Source: Sphingomonas psychrotolerans (GTDB lineage: Bacteria > Pseudomonadota > Alphaproteobacteria > Sphingomonadales > Sphingomonadaceae). Taken from it: 64,000 nucleotides of DNA. The position numbers and the translations under genes were made by a program. Where the stretch lies: NCBI RefSeq assembly GCF_002796605.1, contig NZ_CP024923.1:2831001-2895000 (forward strand), written 5' to 3'. Shown here in pieces: positions 46,752 through 55,541 of the stretch (position 1 is its first letter; every line of letters starts with the position of its first letter). Below the pieces are notes generated by a model. That model searched no databases, was not told the DNA's origin, and worked only from the letters and a program-made list of their open reading frames with translations.

Positions 46752-47483
46752 TCACCCCCGGCGGGCGGTGACCAGATAATCGAGGCTGGTATCGTCGCGG
46801 AGCACGAAACCGCGGGCGGGCGAGAAGCCGAGGCCGCGCAGATCGGAGACCTTGAGCCCGGCGCCTTCGAGCAACGCGGTGAGTTCGTCGGGGGTGAGGA
46901 ACTGGTGCCAGTCGTGCGTCCCTTTGGGGATCGCGCCGGTGCCTTCGCCGAGGGTGATCATCGCGAGGCGGGACAGCGCCGTGCGGTTGGGTGTCGAGAG
47001 GATCATCAGCCCGCCGGGCGCGAGCGCGTCGGCAAGACCGGCGACGAACGCCGCCGGGTTCGAGACATGCTCGATCACTTCCATCGAAGTAACCAGATCG
47101 AAGCGGCGGCCGGGCAGGTCCTCGATCCCGCCGGCGACATATTCCAGATCTAGCCCCATCGCGGCGGCATGCGCGCGGGCGGCGCCGATATTCTCGGGCG
47201 CGGCGTCGAGCCCGGTGACCTTCGCGCCCATCCGGGCGAGCGGCTCGGCGAGCAGCCCGGCGCCGCAGCCGACGTCGAGCGCGGTCTTGCCCGCCAGCGG
47301 GGCGAACGACATGCCGTCGCCGTCAAAATGCGCGTCGGTCACTTCGCGGACATAGGCCAGCCGCGCCGGATTGAGCCGATGGAGCATCGCCGACGAACCC
47401 GCGGGATTCCACCAGTCCGCCGCCAGCTTGCCGAAATGCTCAGCTTCACCGCGGTCAATAGTTGCTTTGGTTGCGTTCGCCAT
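46752..47483 (-). CDS. ubiG: ubiquinone biosynthesis O-methyltransferase
   Basis: A 243-residue SAM-dependent enzyme that performs both O-methylations of ubiquinone. It has ATIDRGEAEHFGKLAADWWN at the start, TALDVGCGAGLLAEPLARMG (motif I), AKVTGLDAAPENIGAARAHA (motif II) and FDLVTSMEVIEHVSNPAAFV. Length and pattern are exactly UbiG. GGAGG lies six bases before the ATG at 47483. It is divergent from lysC with 58 bases between, so the two promoters share the gap. Confidence 0.97.
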   Translation of the reverse strand: MANATKATIDRGEAEHFGKLAADWWNPAGSSAMLHRLNPARLAYVREVTDAHFDGDGMSFAPLAGKTALDVGCGAGLLAEPLARMGAKVTGLDAAPENIGAARAHAAAMGLDLEYVAGGIEDLPGRRFDLVTSMEVIEHVSNPAAFVAGLADALAPGGLMILSTPNRTALSRLAMITLGEGTGAIPKGTHDWHQFLTPDELTALLEGAGLKVSDLRGLGFSPARGFVLRDDTSLDYLVTARRG

Positions 47484-47541
47484 GGCCGCCTCCTATCAGG
47501 CCGGTCCATCCTACCCAAGGCCCGGAAAACAAGCACCCGAC

Positions 47542-48822
47542 ATGGCACGCATCGTGATGAAGTTCGGCGGCACCTCGATGGCCGGCATCGAGCGGATCCG
47601 CAGTGTCGCCGCGCGCGTCAAACGCGAATGGGAAGCGGGCAATCAGGTCGCAGTGGTCGTCTCGGCGATGGCAGGCGAGACCGACCGGCTGGTCGGCTTC
47701 TGCCGCGAGGCGAGCTCGCTCTACGATCCACGCGAATATGACGTGGTGGTGTCGAGCGGCGAGCAGATCACCAGCGGGCTGCTGGCGATGACGCTGCAGG
47801 CGATCGGCGTGCCGGCCCGCTCATGGCTGGGATCGCAAGTGGCGATCTGGACCGACAGCGCGCACGCCAAGGCGCGCATCCAGTCGATCGACTCGCACGG
47901 GCTCGAAGAAGGCTGGTCGCGCGGCGAAGTCGCAGTGATCCCCGGCTTCCAGGGCGTGACCAATGACGAGAGCGGCCGCGTCACTACGCTCGGCCGCGGC
48001 GGATCGGACACCAGCGCAGTCGCAGTAGCCGCGGCGGTCAAGGCCGATCGCTGCGACATCTACACCGATGTCGACGGCGTCTACACCACCGACCCGCGCA
48101 TCGTCCCCCGGGCCCGCAAGCTCAAGAAGGTGACGTACGAGGAAATGCTCGAACTCGCCAGCGTCGGGGCCAAGGTGCTCCAGACACGCTCGGTGGGTCT
48201 GGCGATGAAGGAACAGGTCCGCGTTCAGGTGCTGTCGTCGTTCACCGGCGACACCGCGCCGATGGCGGACACATTGCCCGGCACGATGATCGTCGGCGAA
48301 GAGGAGATTCAGGACGTGGAAAGCCAGCTCATCACCGGCATCGCGCACGACAAGAACGAAGCCAAGATCACGTTGACCGCAGTGCCCGACAAGCCCGGCG
48401 CGGTCGCGTCGATCTTCACTCCACTCGCCGACGCCAACATCAACGTCGACATGATCATCCAGAATATCGCGCATCAAAGCGCAGGTTCGGCGAGCGCCAC
48501 CGACGTCACCTTCACGGTGCCCGCCGCCGACCTCGCCCGCTCGATCGAGACGCTCACCCAGTCCAGGGCGGCGATTGGATTTGCCGAATTGATCCAGGAC
48601 ACGCGGGTCGCCAAGATCTCGGTGGTCGGCGTGGGCATGCGCAGCCATGCCGGCGTCGCCGCGACGATGTTCAAGACTTTGGGCGAGCGCGGGATCAACA
48701 TCCAGGCGATCACCACCAGCGAGATCAAGGTCTCGGTGCTGATCGAGGAAGATTATACCGAGCTCGCGGTGCGCGTGCTGCACACTGCCTATGGCCTCGA
48801 CGCGGAAGACGCCGCGGCCTGA
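47542..48822 (+). CDS. lysC: aspartate kinase
   Basis: A 426-residue monofunctional aspartokinase starting MARIVMKFGGTSMAGIERIR. It phosphorylates aspartate, the first step to lysine, threonine and methionine. The kinase domain has KFGGTS, VVVSAMAGETDRLV and GRGGSDTSAVAVAAAVKADR (GGSDT). Two ACT domains follow from about residue 260 (ITLTAVPDKPGAVASIF and VVGVGMRSHAGVAATMFKTL) that should bind the feedback amino acids. It is a single gene; the downstream gap holds the GANTC cluster. Confidence 0.97.
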   Translation: MARIVMKFGGTSMAGIERIRSVAARVKREWEAGNQVAVVVSAMAGETDRLVGFCREASSLYDPREYDVVVSSGEQITSGLLAMTLQAIGVPARSWLGSQVAIWTDSAHAKARIQSIDSHGLEEGWSRGEVAVIPGFQGVTNDESGRVTTLGRGGSDTSAVAVAAAVKADRCDIYTDVDGVYTTDPRIVPRARKLKKVTYEEMLELASVGAKVLQTRSVGLAMKEQVRVQVLSSFTGDTAPMADTLPGTMIVGEEEIQDVESQLITGIAHDKNEAKITLTAVPDKPGAVASIFTPLADANINVDMIIQNIAHQSAGSASATDVTFTVPAADLARSIETLTQSRAAIGFAELIQDTRVAKISVVGVGMRSHAGVAATMFKTLGERGINIQAITTSEIKVSVLIEEDYTELAVRVLHTAYGLDAEDAAA

Positions 48823-48935
48823 TCGACAACCGGAAGGTGGTTGACTCGCTTGACTCGATTCGCGGTTTTGCGCGCGGCGAGTCAACGAGGCGGGCTGGTC
48901 TCCATCGATCAGGGTAAAGCGGATTAAATCCTACA
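48823..48935. promoter_or_regulatory. intergenic region with GANTC cluster and inverted repeat
   Basis: GTTGACTCGC (48840-48849) and GCGAGTCAAC (48877-48886) are a perfect ten-base inverted repeat. Inside are four GANTC sites: GACTC at 48843 and 48852, GATTC at 48857 and GAGTC at 48879. They lie within 41 bases. A partial relative with GACTCGATTC is at 34087-34096. The region lies between lysC and the TonB-like gene; a terminator or promoter role is possible. Confidence 0.6.
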
Positions 48936-49823
48936 TTGCCAGCACGCAATGCCAGGGCGGCTGACATCTTTCCGCCGCCTTCGGGCGGCATCGCTCGCAC
49001 CGCCTTGTCCGTAGCCGATTCCATCGAACCGCGCCCGAGCGCTTCCGCCCGGCTGCGCGCTTCGTTCGGCCAGCGCGGCGTGGCGTTCGCGCTGGCGCTC
49101 ATCGTCGAGCTGGGGCTGGCGCTGCTGCTGTGGTTCATGGCGCCGGCGATTCTCGACAAGAGGCCGCCCCCCACCACGACGACATTCGGGATCGACACGG
49201 TGCCCGGCGAGACCGAGGAACCCGCGCGCACCGAACAGAAAAAGGCGGCCGCGAAGAGCGCTGCACGCGAAAAGGCGCAACCCGAGCTCTCCAAGCCGGT
49301 GGAAACGCCGCCCCCGCCCGAGCCCGAGCAGACACCGCTCCCGTCCACTTTCGTCCGGATGACGCGGCGCGAATATGCCGCTGCCGACATCAAGGGAAAG
49401 GGCTCGGTGCCGGCGGCACCGACAGCGGGCGAGACGGCGACAGCCGCTTCGGGAAGCCGGCCCGGAGACACCGCGGTGGTCGGCAAAGCCCCCAATGGCG
49501 AGCCGCTCTATGCCGCCGAATGGTATCGGCGCGAACCGACCAACGCCGAACTCCGGCCCTATATTTCGAGCCGTGCGCTTAATCGCCCAGGCTGGGGCTA
49601 TATCGCGTGCCGCGTCATCTCCAATCATCAGGTGGAGGATTGCCAGGAGCTCGGCGAGGCCCCGCGGGGCTCGGGCTATGCCGGGTCAGTGCGGCAGGCT
49701 GCGTTCCAGTTCCGCGTGCGCGCGCCGCGCGTCGGCGGCAAGGAGATGATCGGCACCTGGGTGGGGATCCGGATCACCTACACCGTCGCCGGGCGCAACG
49801 CCGGCGGCGCCGACAACGAATGA
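48936..49823 (+). CDS. TonB-like energy transducer protein
   Basis: About 295 residues if it begins at the TTG at 48936; a TTG at 49002 (MSVADSIEPRPSASARLRAS) is an equally good choice. No clear Shine-Dalgarno decides. A membrane helix (FALALIVELGLALLLWFMAP) precedes an acidic and Lys/Pro-rich linker (PPPPEPEQTPLPSTF) and a C-terminal domain with GYIACRVISNHQVEDCQELG and AFQFRVRAPRVGGKEMIGTW, which looks TonB-C-like. It could couple the inner-membrane force to an outer-membrane transporter. ExbB and ExbD are not adjacent (an orphan exbD is at 5 kb). Confidence 0.75.
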   Translation: MPARNARAADIFPPPSGGIARTALSVADSIEPRPSASARLRASFGQRGVAFALALIVELGLALLLWFMAPAILDKRPPPTTTTFGIDTVPGETEEPARTEQKKAAAKSAAREKAQPELSKPVETPPPPEPEQTPLPSTFVRMTRREYAAADIKGKGSVPAAPTAGETATAASGSRPGDTAVVGKAPNGEPLYAAEWYRREPTNAELRPYISSRALNRPGWGYIACRVISNHQVEDCQELGEAPRGSGYAGSVRQAAFQFRVRAPRVGGKEMIGTWVGIRITYTVAGRNAGGADNE

Positions 49824-49874
49824 ACTGCCTTCCGGCTTGCCGGGACACCGTGCACGGGGCTAGGCCCTGCCGCC

Positions 49875-50906
49875 ATGACCACAAATAGCAGTATCGGCGC
49901 CGAGCGCCTGGCCCGCCGCATGGCACGCGGATGCGAGTTCCTCGGCAGCGAGGTCGCGATCATGTGCGGCGCGATGTCGTGGGTGAGCGAGCGCAACCTC
50001 GTCTCGGCGATGTCGAACGCGGGCGGATTCGGGCTGATCGCCTGCGGCGCGATGAACCCCGAGCAACTCGACAAGGAGATCGCCGGGACCAGGGCGCTCA
50101 CTGATAAGCCGTTCGGCGTCAATCTGATCACGATGCACCCGCAGCTGCTCGAGCTGATCGCGGTGTGCAAAAAGCACGCGGTCACCCATGTCGTGCTCGC
50201 GGGCGGGCTGCCCCCCGCCGGGAGCCTCGACGCGATCAAGGAATTCGGCGCCAGGCTGATCTGCTTCGCGCCGGCGCTCAGCCTTGCCAAGAAGCTGATC
50301 CGCTCGGGCGTCGACGCACTGGTCGTCGAGGGCATGGAAGCCGGCGGGCATATCGGCCCGGTCTCGACCAGCGTGCTCGCGCAGGAGATCCTGCCCGAAG
50401 TCAGCGAACAGGTCCCCGTGTTCGTCGCGGGCGGGATCGGCCGCGGCGAGGCGATCGCCGGCTATCTCGATATGGGTGCGGCCGGCGTCCAGCTCGGCAC
50501 CCGCTTCGTCTGCGCAACCGAAAGCATCGCCCACGCCAATTTCAAGAAGGCGTTCATCCGCGCTTCCGCCCGCGACGCGACCGCCAGCGTCCAGATCGAT
50601 CCGCGCCTGCCGGTGATCCCGGTGCGCGCGCTCAAGAACGCCGCCGGCGAACTGTTCACTGCCAAGCAGCGCGAAGTCGCGCTGCTGCTCGACGCGGGCA
50701 AGGTCGAGATGATGGAGGCCCAGCTCCAGATCGAGCATTATTGGGCGGGCGCGCTGCGCCGCGCAGTGATCGACGGCGATGTCGAGCATGGCAGCGTGAT
50801 GGCGGGCCAGTCGGTCGGCATGGTCAAGAAGGAAGAGCCCGTCGCCGAGATCATCGCGACGCTGATGGCCGAAGCGGCGCACGCGCTGGAGAAGCGCGCG
50901 GTCTAG
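49875..50906 (+). CDS. nitronate monooxygenase family protein (FMN-dependent)
   Basis: A 343-residue TIM-barrel protein of the NMO/2-nitropropane dioxygenase type. FLGSEVAIMCGAMSWVSERN near 22-41, NAGGFGLIACGAMNPEQLDK near 48-67, then KPFGVNLITM, VEGMEAGGHIGPVSTSVLAQ near 154-173 and VFVAGGIGRGEAIAGYLDMG near 182-201 are the FMN and phosphate-binding motifs. It may oxidise alkyl nitronates or act as an enoyl reductase-like protein; substrate unsettled. The gene is single and followed by a palindromic hairpin at 50915. Confidence 0.92.
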   Translation: MTTNSSIGAERLARRMARGCEFLGSEVAIMCGAMSWVSERNLVSAMSNAGGFGLIACGAMNPEQLDKEIAGTRALTDKPFGVNLITMHPQLLELIAVCKKHAVTHVVLAGGLPPAGSLDAIKEFGARLICFAPALSLAKKLIRSGVDALVVEGMEAGGHIGPVSTSVLAQEILPEVSEQVPVFVAGGIGRGEAIAGYLDMGAAGVQLGTRFVCATESIAHANFKKAFIRASARDATASVQIDPRLPVIPVRALKNAAGELFTAKQREVALLLDAGKVEMMEAQLQIEHYWAGALRRAVIDGDVEHGSVMAGQSVGMVKKEEPVAEIIATLMAEAAHALEKRAV

Positions 50907-50914
50907 GAACCGTA

Positions 50915-50942
50915 CGTCATCCCGGCCAAAGCCGGGATGACG
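50915..50942. repeat. compact palindrome, family B, copy 3
   Basis: CGTCATCCCGGC (50915-50926) and GCCGGGATGACG (50931-50942) are perfect 12-base arms with loop CAAA. The arm matches the outer part of the longer units at 5415-5490 and 26653-26733. It is between converging genes (nitronate monooxygenase and the PadR-linked membrane protein) and could act as a shared transcript end. Confidence 0.85.
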
Positions 50943-50950
50943 CTTGAGGC

Positions 50951-51919
50951 TCAGCGGGCCGACCGCTCGCGATAGAGCTTCCACAGTTCGGCGGCGGCTT
51001 GCACGATCGCCATCACGGGCACCGCGATCACTGCAATCGCGAACGCCCGATCGAGGCTCTCCTGGAGATGCAGCCTCTGTATCGCGTCGCCGGATGTGAC
51101 GACCACCAGTGAGCTCGCTTCATGGAGCATGGCCGCGAGCGCCACGGTTCCACCGGCGACCAACATGATCAGCAGGGCACGCGCGCGCTTCCACGTTGGA
51201 CGGACCAACGTAACCAGATTCTGGACGATATGCAGCCAGACCAGCGCGACCACGGGCCAATAGAGCCGTGCCCAGATCGGCGCGGCGTGGACAGTCACGT
51301 CGGCGTCGCGCGGAATCAGCGGCAATTCGACCGACCCGCTCCACCAGCCGAGAAAGGCAATCCCGAACGCGATACTGAACACCCCTTCCCAGCGCGACGC
51401 TCGCCGCGGCGACTGGGCGGGCAATGGCGATAGCTCAGGCAGTTCCTCAGGCTTCCAGCGCTCGAGATAGGTGGCCAGCCAGCCGGCTCGCTCGATCACC
51501 GCGAAGGTCAGCGTCGCGAGTGCTGCGTGGAAGAGCAATGTTTCGAAGGCCTGGCCCATGCCGTGCGCCAGCGCCTGCGCGACCGACTGGCTGCCGACGA
51601 TCACGCGTCCGCCGATCTGGACCGCCTCGATCACCGCGACCACGGCGAGCCAGACGCGCAGGGCGAACCAATAGAACGGAAAGACCTCGGGCCCGATCAG
51701 CACGCGCTGCTCATGATATTGACCGGCGACCGCAAGCGGATGACCGAATTCCTTGAGCAATTGGCTGATCTCGCTTTTCGCCAGCGGACGGCCCAGCGAC
51801 TCCTCGCGATCCTCGATCCGGGCATGGATCAGATCGCCCAGCTCGGCGACGATGTCGTCGGCCCTGCCCGCGGGCAGGTTCCAGCGGACGGCGCCCAGAT
51901 AGCGTTCGACGAGGTCCAT
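50951..51919 (-). CDS. PadR-linked membrane protein
   Basis: A 322-residue protein starting MDLVERYLGAVRWNLPAGRA at the ATG at 51919; the longer frame to 52054 is not needed. The first 80 residues are soluble and resemble DUF1700-like domains (VAELGDLIHARIEDREESLG, then LLKEFGHPLAVAGQY), then come about six hydrophobic helices (VWLAVVAVIEAVQIG, LFHAALATLTFAVI, GVFSIAFGIAFLGWW, LYWPVVALVWLHIVQNLVTL). It is translationally coupled to the PadR gene by a one-base overlap (TGATG). Such pairs often sense membrane stress; function is not known. Confidence 0.82.
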   Translation of the reverse strand: MDLVERYLGAVRWNLPAGRADDIVAELGDLIHARIEDREESLGRPLAKSEISQLLKEFGHPLAVAGQYHEQRVLIGPEVFPFYWFALRVWLAVVAVIEAVQIGGRVIVGSQSVAQALAHGMGQAFETLLFHAALATLTFAVIERAGWLATYLERWKPEELPELSPLPAQSPRRASRWEGVFSIAFGIAFLGWWSGSVELPLIPRDADVTVHAAPIWARLYWPVVALVWLHIVQNLVTLVRPTWKRARALLIMLVAGGTVALAAMLHEASSLVVVTSGDAIQRLHLQESLDRAFAIAVIAVPVMAIVQAAAELWKLYRERSAR

Positions 51920-52260
51920 CACTTGTCCTTTCCGGTGAGCCGCAGAATCGATTCCGAGATCGCATTCCATTCGCCGAGCAATCGGGCGAGGATCTCGAGC
52001 CCGTCGGGCGAGAGCCGGTAGAACCGCTTGTTGCGCTTCGCCTCCTCGCGCCATTCGCTGGTCAGCAGCCCCTGCGTCTCCAGCCGGCGCAGCAGCGGAT
52101 AGAGCGCGCCCTCGTCGATCGGCAGCCCTGCCTCTTCGAGGCTCGTGCGCAGCGTATAGCCGTAGCGCTCCTCGCGCAGCGCTCCGAGCACCGCCAACAC
52201 CAGCGAACCGCGCCGAAGCTCGACGCGCAGCTTTTCAAACAGATCTTCTTCAATGGGCAC
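51919..52260 (-). CDS. PadR-family transcriptional regulator
   Basis: A 113-residue winged-helix protein starting MPIEEDLFEKLRVELRRGSL. The PadR core (LVLAVLGALREERYGYTLRT near 20-39, IDEGALYPLLRRLETQGLLT near 48-67, RNKRFYRLSPDGLEILARLL near 75-94) is complete. It usually represses its own operon. Upstream at 52290-52306 is a dyad centred on a TTGACA that may be its operator. The next gene on this strand is the membrane protein, with which it shares its stop and start. Confidence 0.95.
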   Translation of the reverse strand: MPIEEDLFEKLRVELRRGSLVLAVLGALREERYGYTLRTSLEEAGLPIDEGALYPLLRRLETQGLLTSEWREEAKRNKRFYRLSPDGLEILARLLGEWNAISESILRLTGKDK

Positions 52261-52269
52261 TGCCGTGTC

Positions 52270-52310
52270 TCACATGGTATGCATCGCACACTGTATGTCA
52301 AACAGTATGT
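52270..52310 (-). promoter_or_regulatory. predicted promoter/operator of the padR operon
   Basis: On the minus strand ACTGT-TTGACAT-ACAGT is a 5-7-5 dyad (52306 to 52290), and its centre is a perfect TTGACA -35 box (52301 to 52296). A CATACC (about 52279-52274) stands as a possible -10 around 16 bases later. A repressor bound to the dyad would block this promoter. It is about 35 bases upstream of the padR start. Confidence 0.5.
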
Positions 52311-52433
52311 ACAAATGCAAGGGGGGTGAATCGTGATTCTCCGGAGGCCAACCAAGCCTCTGACTTTCCGCCCCTTTCTATAATGAAGGACCGAGGCGCG
52401 TGACTCACCACGTCGATCGGCGGGGTGGGTTCC

Positions 52434-53096
52434 ATGAAGCTTCTTGCTCGCGTGCTTTTGTCGTTTTCCAGCGCGGTGCTGATTGCGCCGCCCGCCGCGG
52501 CCCAGCGTTTCGATGCGCCACCGGTGGCGCCCGCGGGTGCCGCGCCGAACCAGACGATTCCGGCGCGCGATGCGCAGGGCCGCTACGCCACGCCCAATCG
52601 CGACCTCAGCCGCGACGAGGCGAGCTGGCACGTCCGCGCCGCGCTCAACGTCGCCGCGCTCGGCTGCCGCGATGAAGCGGAGCGCGAGACCGTCGCCTCC
52701 TATAACCGGCTGCTCCGCGCGCAGCGCGAGAGCCTCGCCGCAGCCGATGCCGGCGTGAAGAGCAGCTATCGCGCCCGCCACGGCGCGGGCTGGGAAGACG
52801 TGCACGATCGTCAGATGACCCGGGTCTACAATTTCTTCGCCCAGCCGCCCGCGCATGACGGCTTCTGCAGGGCCGCACGCGAAGTGCTCGCCCGCGCCGA
52901 GACCGTCGAGCCCGTCCAGTTCGCCGATTTCGCCGCCGAGGCACTGCCCCGGCTCGAGGCCCCGTTCACCGACTTCTACCGCGGCTATGAGACGTATCGC
53001 GTAGCTTACGCCAGCTGGCAGCGCGGCGACGCTCCGCCGGTCGCGATGGCATCAGCCGACACGGCGTCGCGGCAGCTGAGCGCGCTGGTTCCGTGA
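52434..53096 (+). CDS. secreted protein, function unknown
   Basis: A 220-residue protein with a signal peptide (MKLLARVLLSFSSAVLIAPP, cut after an AAA near 24). The mature part is mostly helical: SWHVRAALNVAALGCRDEAE near 65-84 and SYNRLLRAQRESLAAADAGV near 89-108 then RVYNFFAQPPAHDGFCRAAR near 131-150. Two cysteines (about 79 and 146) may pair in the periplasm. I do not recognise the family. A GTG at 52425 is an alternative start. It is divergent from padR and may share the region described there. Confidence 0.72.
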   Translation: MKLLARVLLSFSSAVLIAPPAAAQRFDAPPVAPAGAAPNQTIPARDAQGRYATPNRDLSRDEASWHVRAALNVAALGCRDEAERETVASYNRLLRAQRESLAAADAGVKSSYRARHGAGWEDVHDRQMTRVYNFFAQPPAHDGFCRAAREVLARAETVEPVQFADFAAEALPRLEAPFTDFYRGYETYRVAYASWQRGDAPPVAMASADTASRQLSALVP

Positions 53097-53155
53097 GGGG
53101 CGGCCGCGCCGCGGGGAGAATAGCGCGGGCCCACGCAATCTGTTAGCGCGAGGGC

Positions 53156-55432
53156 ATGGCCCTCACCGCCGCTGCCTCCGCCCGCGAGATCCTGACCCGC
53201 CTCCACGACGTGATGGCGAAACGGCTGCCTGCGCAGTCCAAACTGAACTCGGTCGTCGAGATCATCGGTACGGCGCTCGATAGCGAAGTCTGCTCGATTT
53301 ATCTGCTGCGCGAAGGGCTGCTCGAGCTGTTCGCCACCCGCGGCCTCGCGCAGGAAGCGGTGCATGTCACCAAGCTCGCGCTAGGCGAGGGTCTGGTCGG
53401 CACGATCGCCAAGAATGTCGAGACGCTGAACCTCGACGAAGCGGCCACGCACCCTGACTTCGCCTATCGCCCCGAGACCGGCGAAGACCGGTTCCATAGC
53501 TTCGCCGGCGTTCCGGTGATCCGCCGCGAACGCGCGGTGGGCGTGCTCGCGGTCCAGCATGTCGAGCCGCGACGCTATGCCGATGTCGAGATCGAGGCAC
53601 TGCAGACCGTGGCGATGGTACTGTCCGAGCTGATCGCCAACGCCGATTTGATCGACGCGACCGGCGCGGCATCGACGCGCCCCCAGCCGACCGCAGCGGC
53701 ACATTCGCAAGGCTTCAAGCTGGTCGATGGAATGGCGGCGGGCGTCGCCGTGTTCCACCAGCCGCGCATTACCATCGAGCATACCGTGGCGGAGGATGTC
53801 GAGGTCGAGCGCCACCGGGTCTATGCGGCATTCGACAAGATGCGCGACCAGATCGAGCGCATGGCGAGCCAGGCCGAATTCGGCGGCGGCGGCGAGCATG
53901 ACGAGGTGCTCGCGACCTACAAGATGTTCGCCTATGACGAAGGCTGGTCGCGGCGGATCAACGAGGCGATCGATTCGGGCCTCACCGCCGAGGCGGCGAT
54001 CGAGCGCGTCCAGCAGCGCACTCGCCAGCGTATGCGCGAGATCGACGACGCGCTACTGCGCGATCGGATGCACGATCTGGAGGATCTCTCCAACCGCCTG
54101 CTGCGCATCGTCTCCGGACAATTGGGCACCGCCGCGCAGATGGGGCTGCGGCACGATTCGATCCTGATCGCGCGCAACCTCGGCCCCGCCGAATTGCTCG
54201 AATATGACCGGCGCCGATTGAAGGGCGTGATCCTCGAGGAGGGCTCGCTCACTGCGCACGTGACGATCGTCGCACGGGCGATGGGGGTGCCCGTGCTCGG
54301 CCGCGTCCGCGACATCCGCCGGCTCATCGCCGAGGGCGACATGCTGCTGCTCGACAGCAGTGAGGAGAGCGTGTTCATTCGCCCCAGCCCGGCGATGATC
54401 GAGGCATTCGAAGCCAAATTGGTGGTCAGCCAGAAGCGCCGCGCCGCCTTCGCGCAATTGCGCGGCGAAGTGCCGGTGACCAGCGACGGGCATCGCATCA
54501 CGGTGATGATCAATGCCGGGCTTCGCGACGACCTCGCCGCATTGGACCTGACCGGCGCCGACGGGATCGGGCTGTTCCGCACCGAATTCCAGTTCCTCGT
54601 CTCGGCGACGCTTCCGCAACGCGAGGCGCAAAGACGGTTGTACAAGGACGTGCTCGAGGCCGCTGGCGACCGCCCCGTGACCTTCCGCACCGTCGATATC
54701 GGCGGCGACAAGGCGCTGCCCTATCTCAATCATGACGAGGACGGCGAGGAAGAGAATCCGGCGATGGGCTGGCGCGCGCTGCGGCTCGCGCTCGATCGCG
54801 ACGGGCTGATGAAGGCGCAGGCGCGCGCGCTGATCGAGGCGGGCGCCGGACGCACCCTCAACATCATGTTTCCGATGGTTTCCGAGCCGTGGGAGTTCGA
54901 CGCGGCGCGCGAACTATTCGAGGCGCAACGCGCCTGGCTCGCGGCGCGGGGCAAGAAGATGCCGACCGAGATCCGCTACGGCGCGATGCTCGAAGTGCCG
55001 GCGCTCGCCGAAGTGCTCGACATCTTGCTGCCGAAGATCGACTTCCTGTCGATCGGCACCAACGACCTCACTCAGTTCCTGTTCGCCGCCGATCGCGCGC
55101 ATCCCAAGCTGGCGCTACGCTATGACTGGTTGAGCCCATCGATCCTGCGCTTCCTCAAGCGCGTGGTCGATCAGGCGCGGACAGCCGGCGTACCGGTGGC
55201 GGTATGCGGCGAGATGGGCGGGCGGCCGCTGGAGGCGATGGCGCTGATCGGGCTCGGCATCGACCGGCTGTCGATCACCCCGGCGGCGGTGGGACCGATC
55301 AAGGCGATGGTGCGCTCGCTCGATCGCGCGGCGCTGATCGACGCGATGCAGACGTGGCTCGCCGAACCTGGCAGATCGTTGCGCGAGCCGTTGACTGCAT
55401 GGGCCGTCGAGCATTCGATCGAACTGGCCTGA
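53156..55432 (+). CDS. ptsP: PEP-protein phosphotransferase PtsP (EI-Ntr) with GAF domain
   Basis: A 758-residue enzyme I of the nitrogen PTS. It starts with a GAF domain (about 15-160; VCSIYLLREGLLELFATRGL), then the helical and phospho-histidine domain with SLTAHVTIVARAMGVPVLG (His368), then the PEP-binding barrel with GADGIGLFRTEFQFL near 464-478, GTNDLTQFLFAADR and AVCGEMGGRPLEAM with Cys684. It passes phosphate from PEP to NPr for regulation rather than sugar uptake. No ptsN or ptsO is nearby. The start ATG at 53156 is in a poor Shine-Dalgarno context. Confidence 0.95.
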   Translation: MALTAAASAREILTRLHDVMAKRLPAQSKLNSVVEIIGTALDSEVCSIYLLREGLLELFATRGLAQEAVHVTKLALGEGLVGTIAKNVETLNLDEAATHPDFAYRPETGEDRFHSFAGVPVIRRERAVGVLAVQHVEPRRYADVEIEALQTVAMVLSELIANADLIDATGAASTRPQPTAAAHSQGFKLVDGMAAGVAVFHQPRITIEHTVAEDVEVERHRVYAAFDKMRDQIERMASQAEFGGGGEHDEVLATYKMFAYDEGWSRRINEAIDSGLTAEAAIERVQQRTRQRMREIDDALLRDRMHDLEDLSNRLLRIVSGQLGTAAQMGLRHDSILIARNLGPAELLEYDRRRLKGVILEEGSLTAHVTIVARAMGVPVLGRVRDIRRLIAEGDMLLLDSSEESVFIRPSPAMIEAFEAKLVVSQKRRAAFAQLRGEVPVTSDGHRITVMINAGLRDDLAALDLTGADGIGLFRTEFQFLVSATLPQREAQRRLYKDVLEAAGDRPVTFRTVDIGGDKALPYLNHDEDGEEENPAMGWRALRLALDRDGLMKAQARALIEAGAGRTLNIMFPMVSEPWEFDAARELFEAQRAWLAARGKKMPTEIRYGAMLEVPALAEVLDILLPKIDFLSIGTNDLTQFLFAADRAHPKLALRYDWLSPSILRFLKRVVDQARTAGVPVAVCGEMGGRPLEAMALIGLGIDRLSITPAAVGPIKAMVRSLDRAALIDAMQTWLAEPGRSLREPLTAWAVEHSIELA

Positions 55433-55541
55433 TCTTTCGCCCGATTTGCGGACGGCAGCGTTGACAGGCGCAGCCTGCTGAGGGACACCCGCGCAAAGGC
55501 GGGAGCGCTTCGGGCCGCAACCCCTTCCGCCGGAGGTAATA

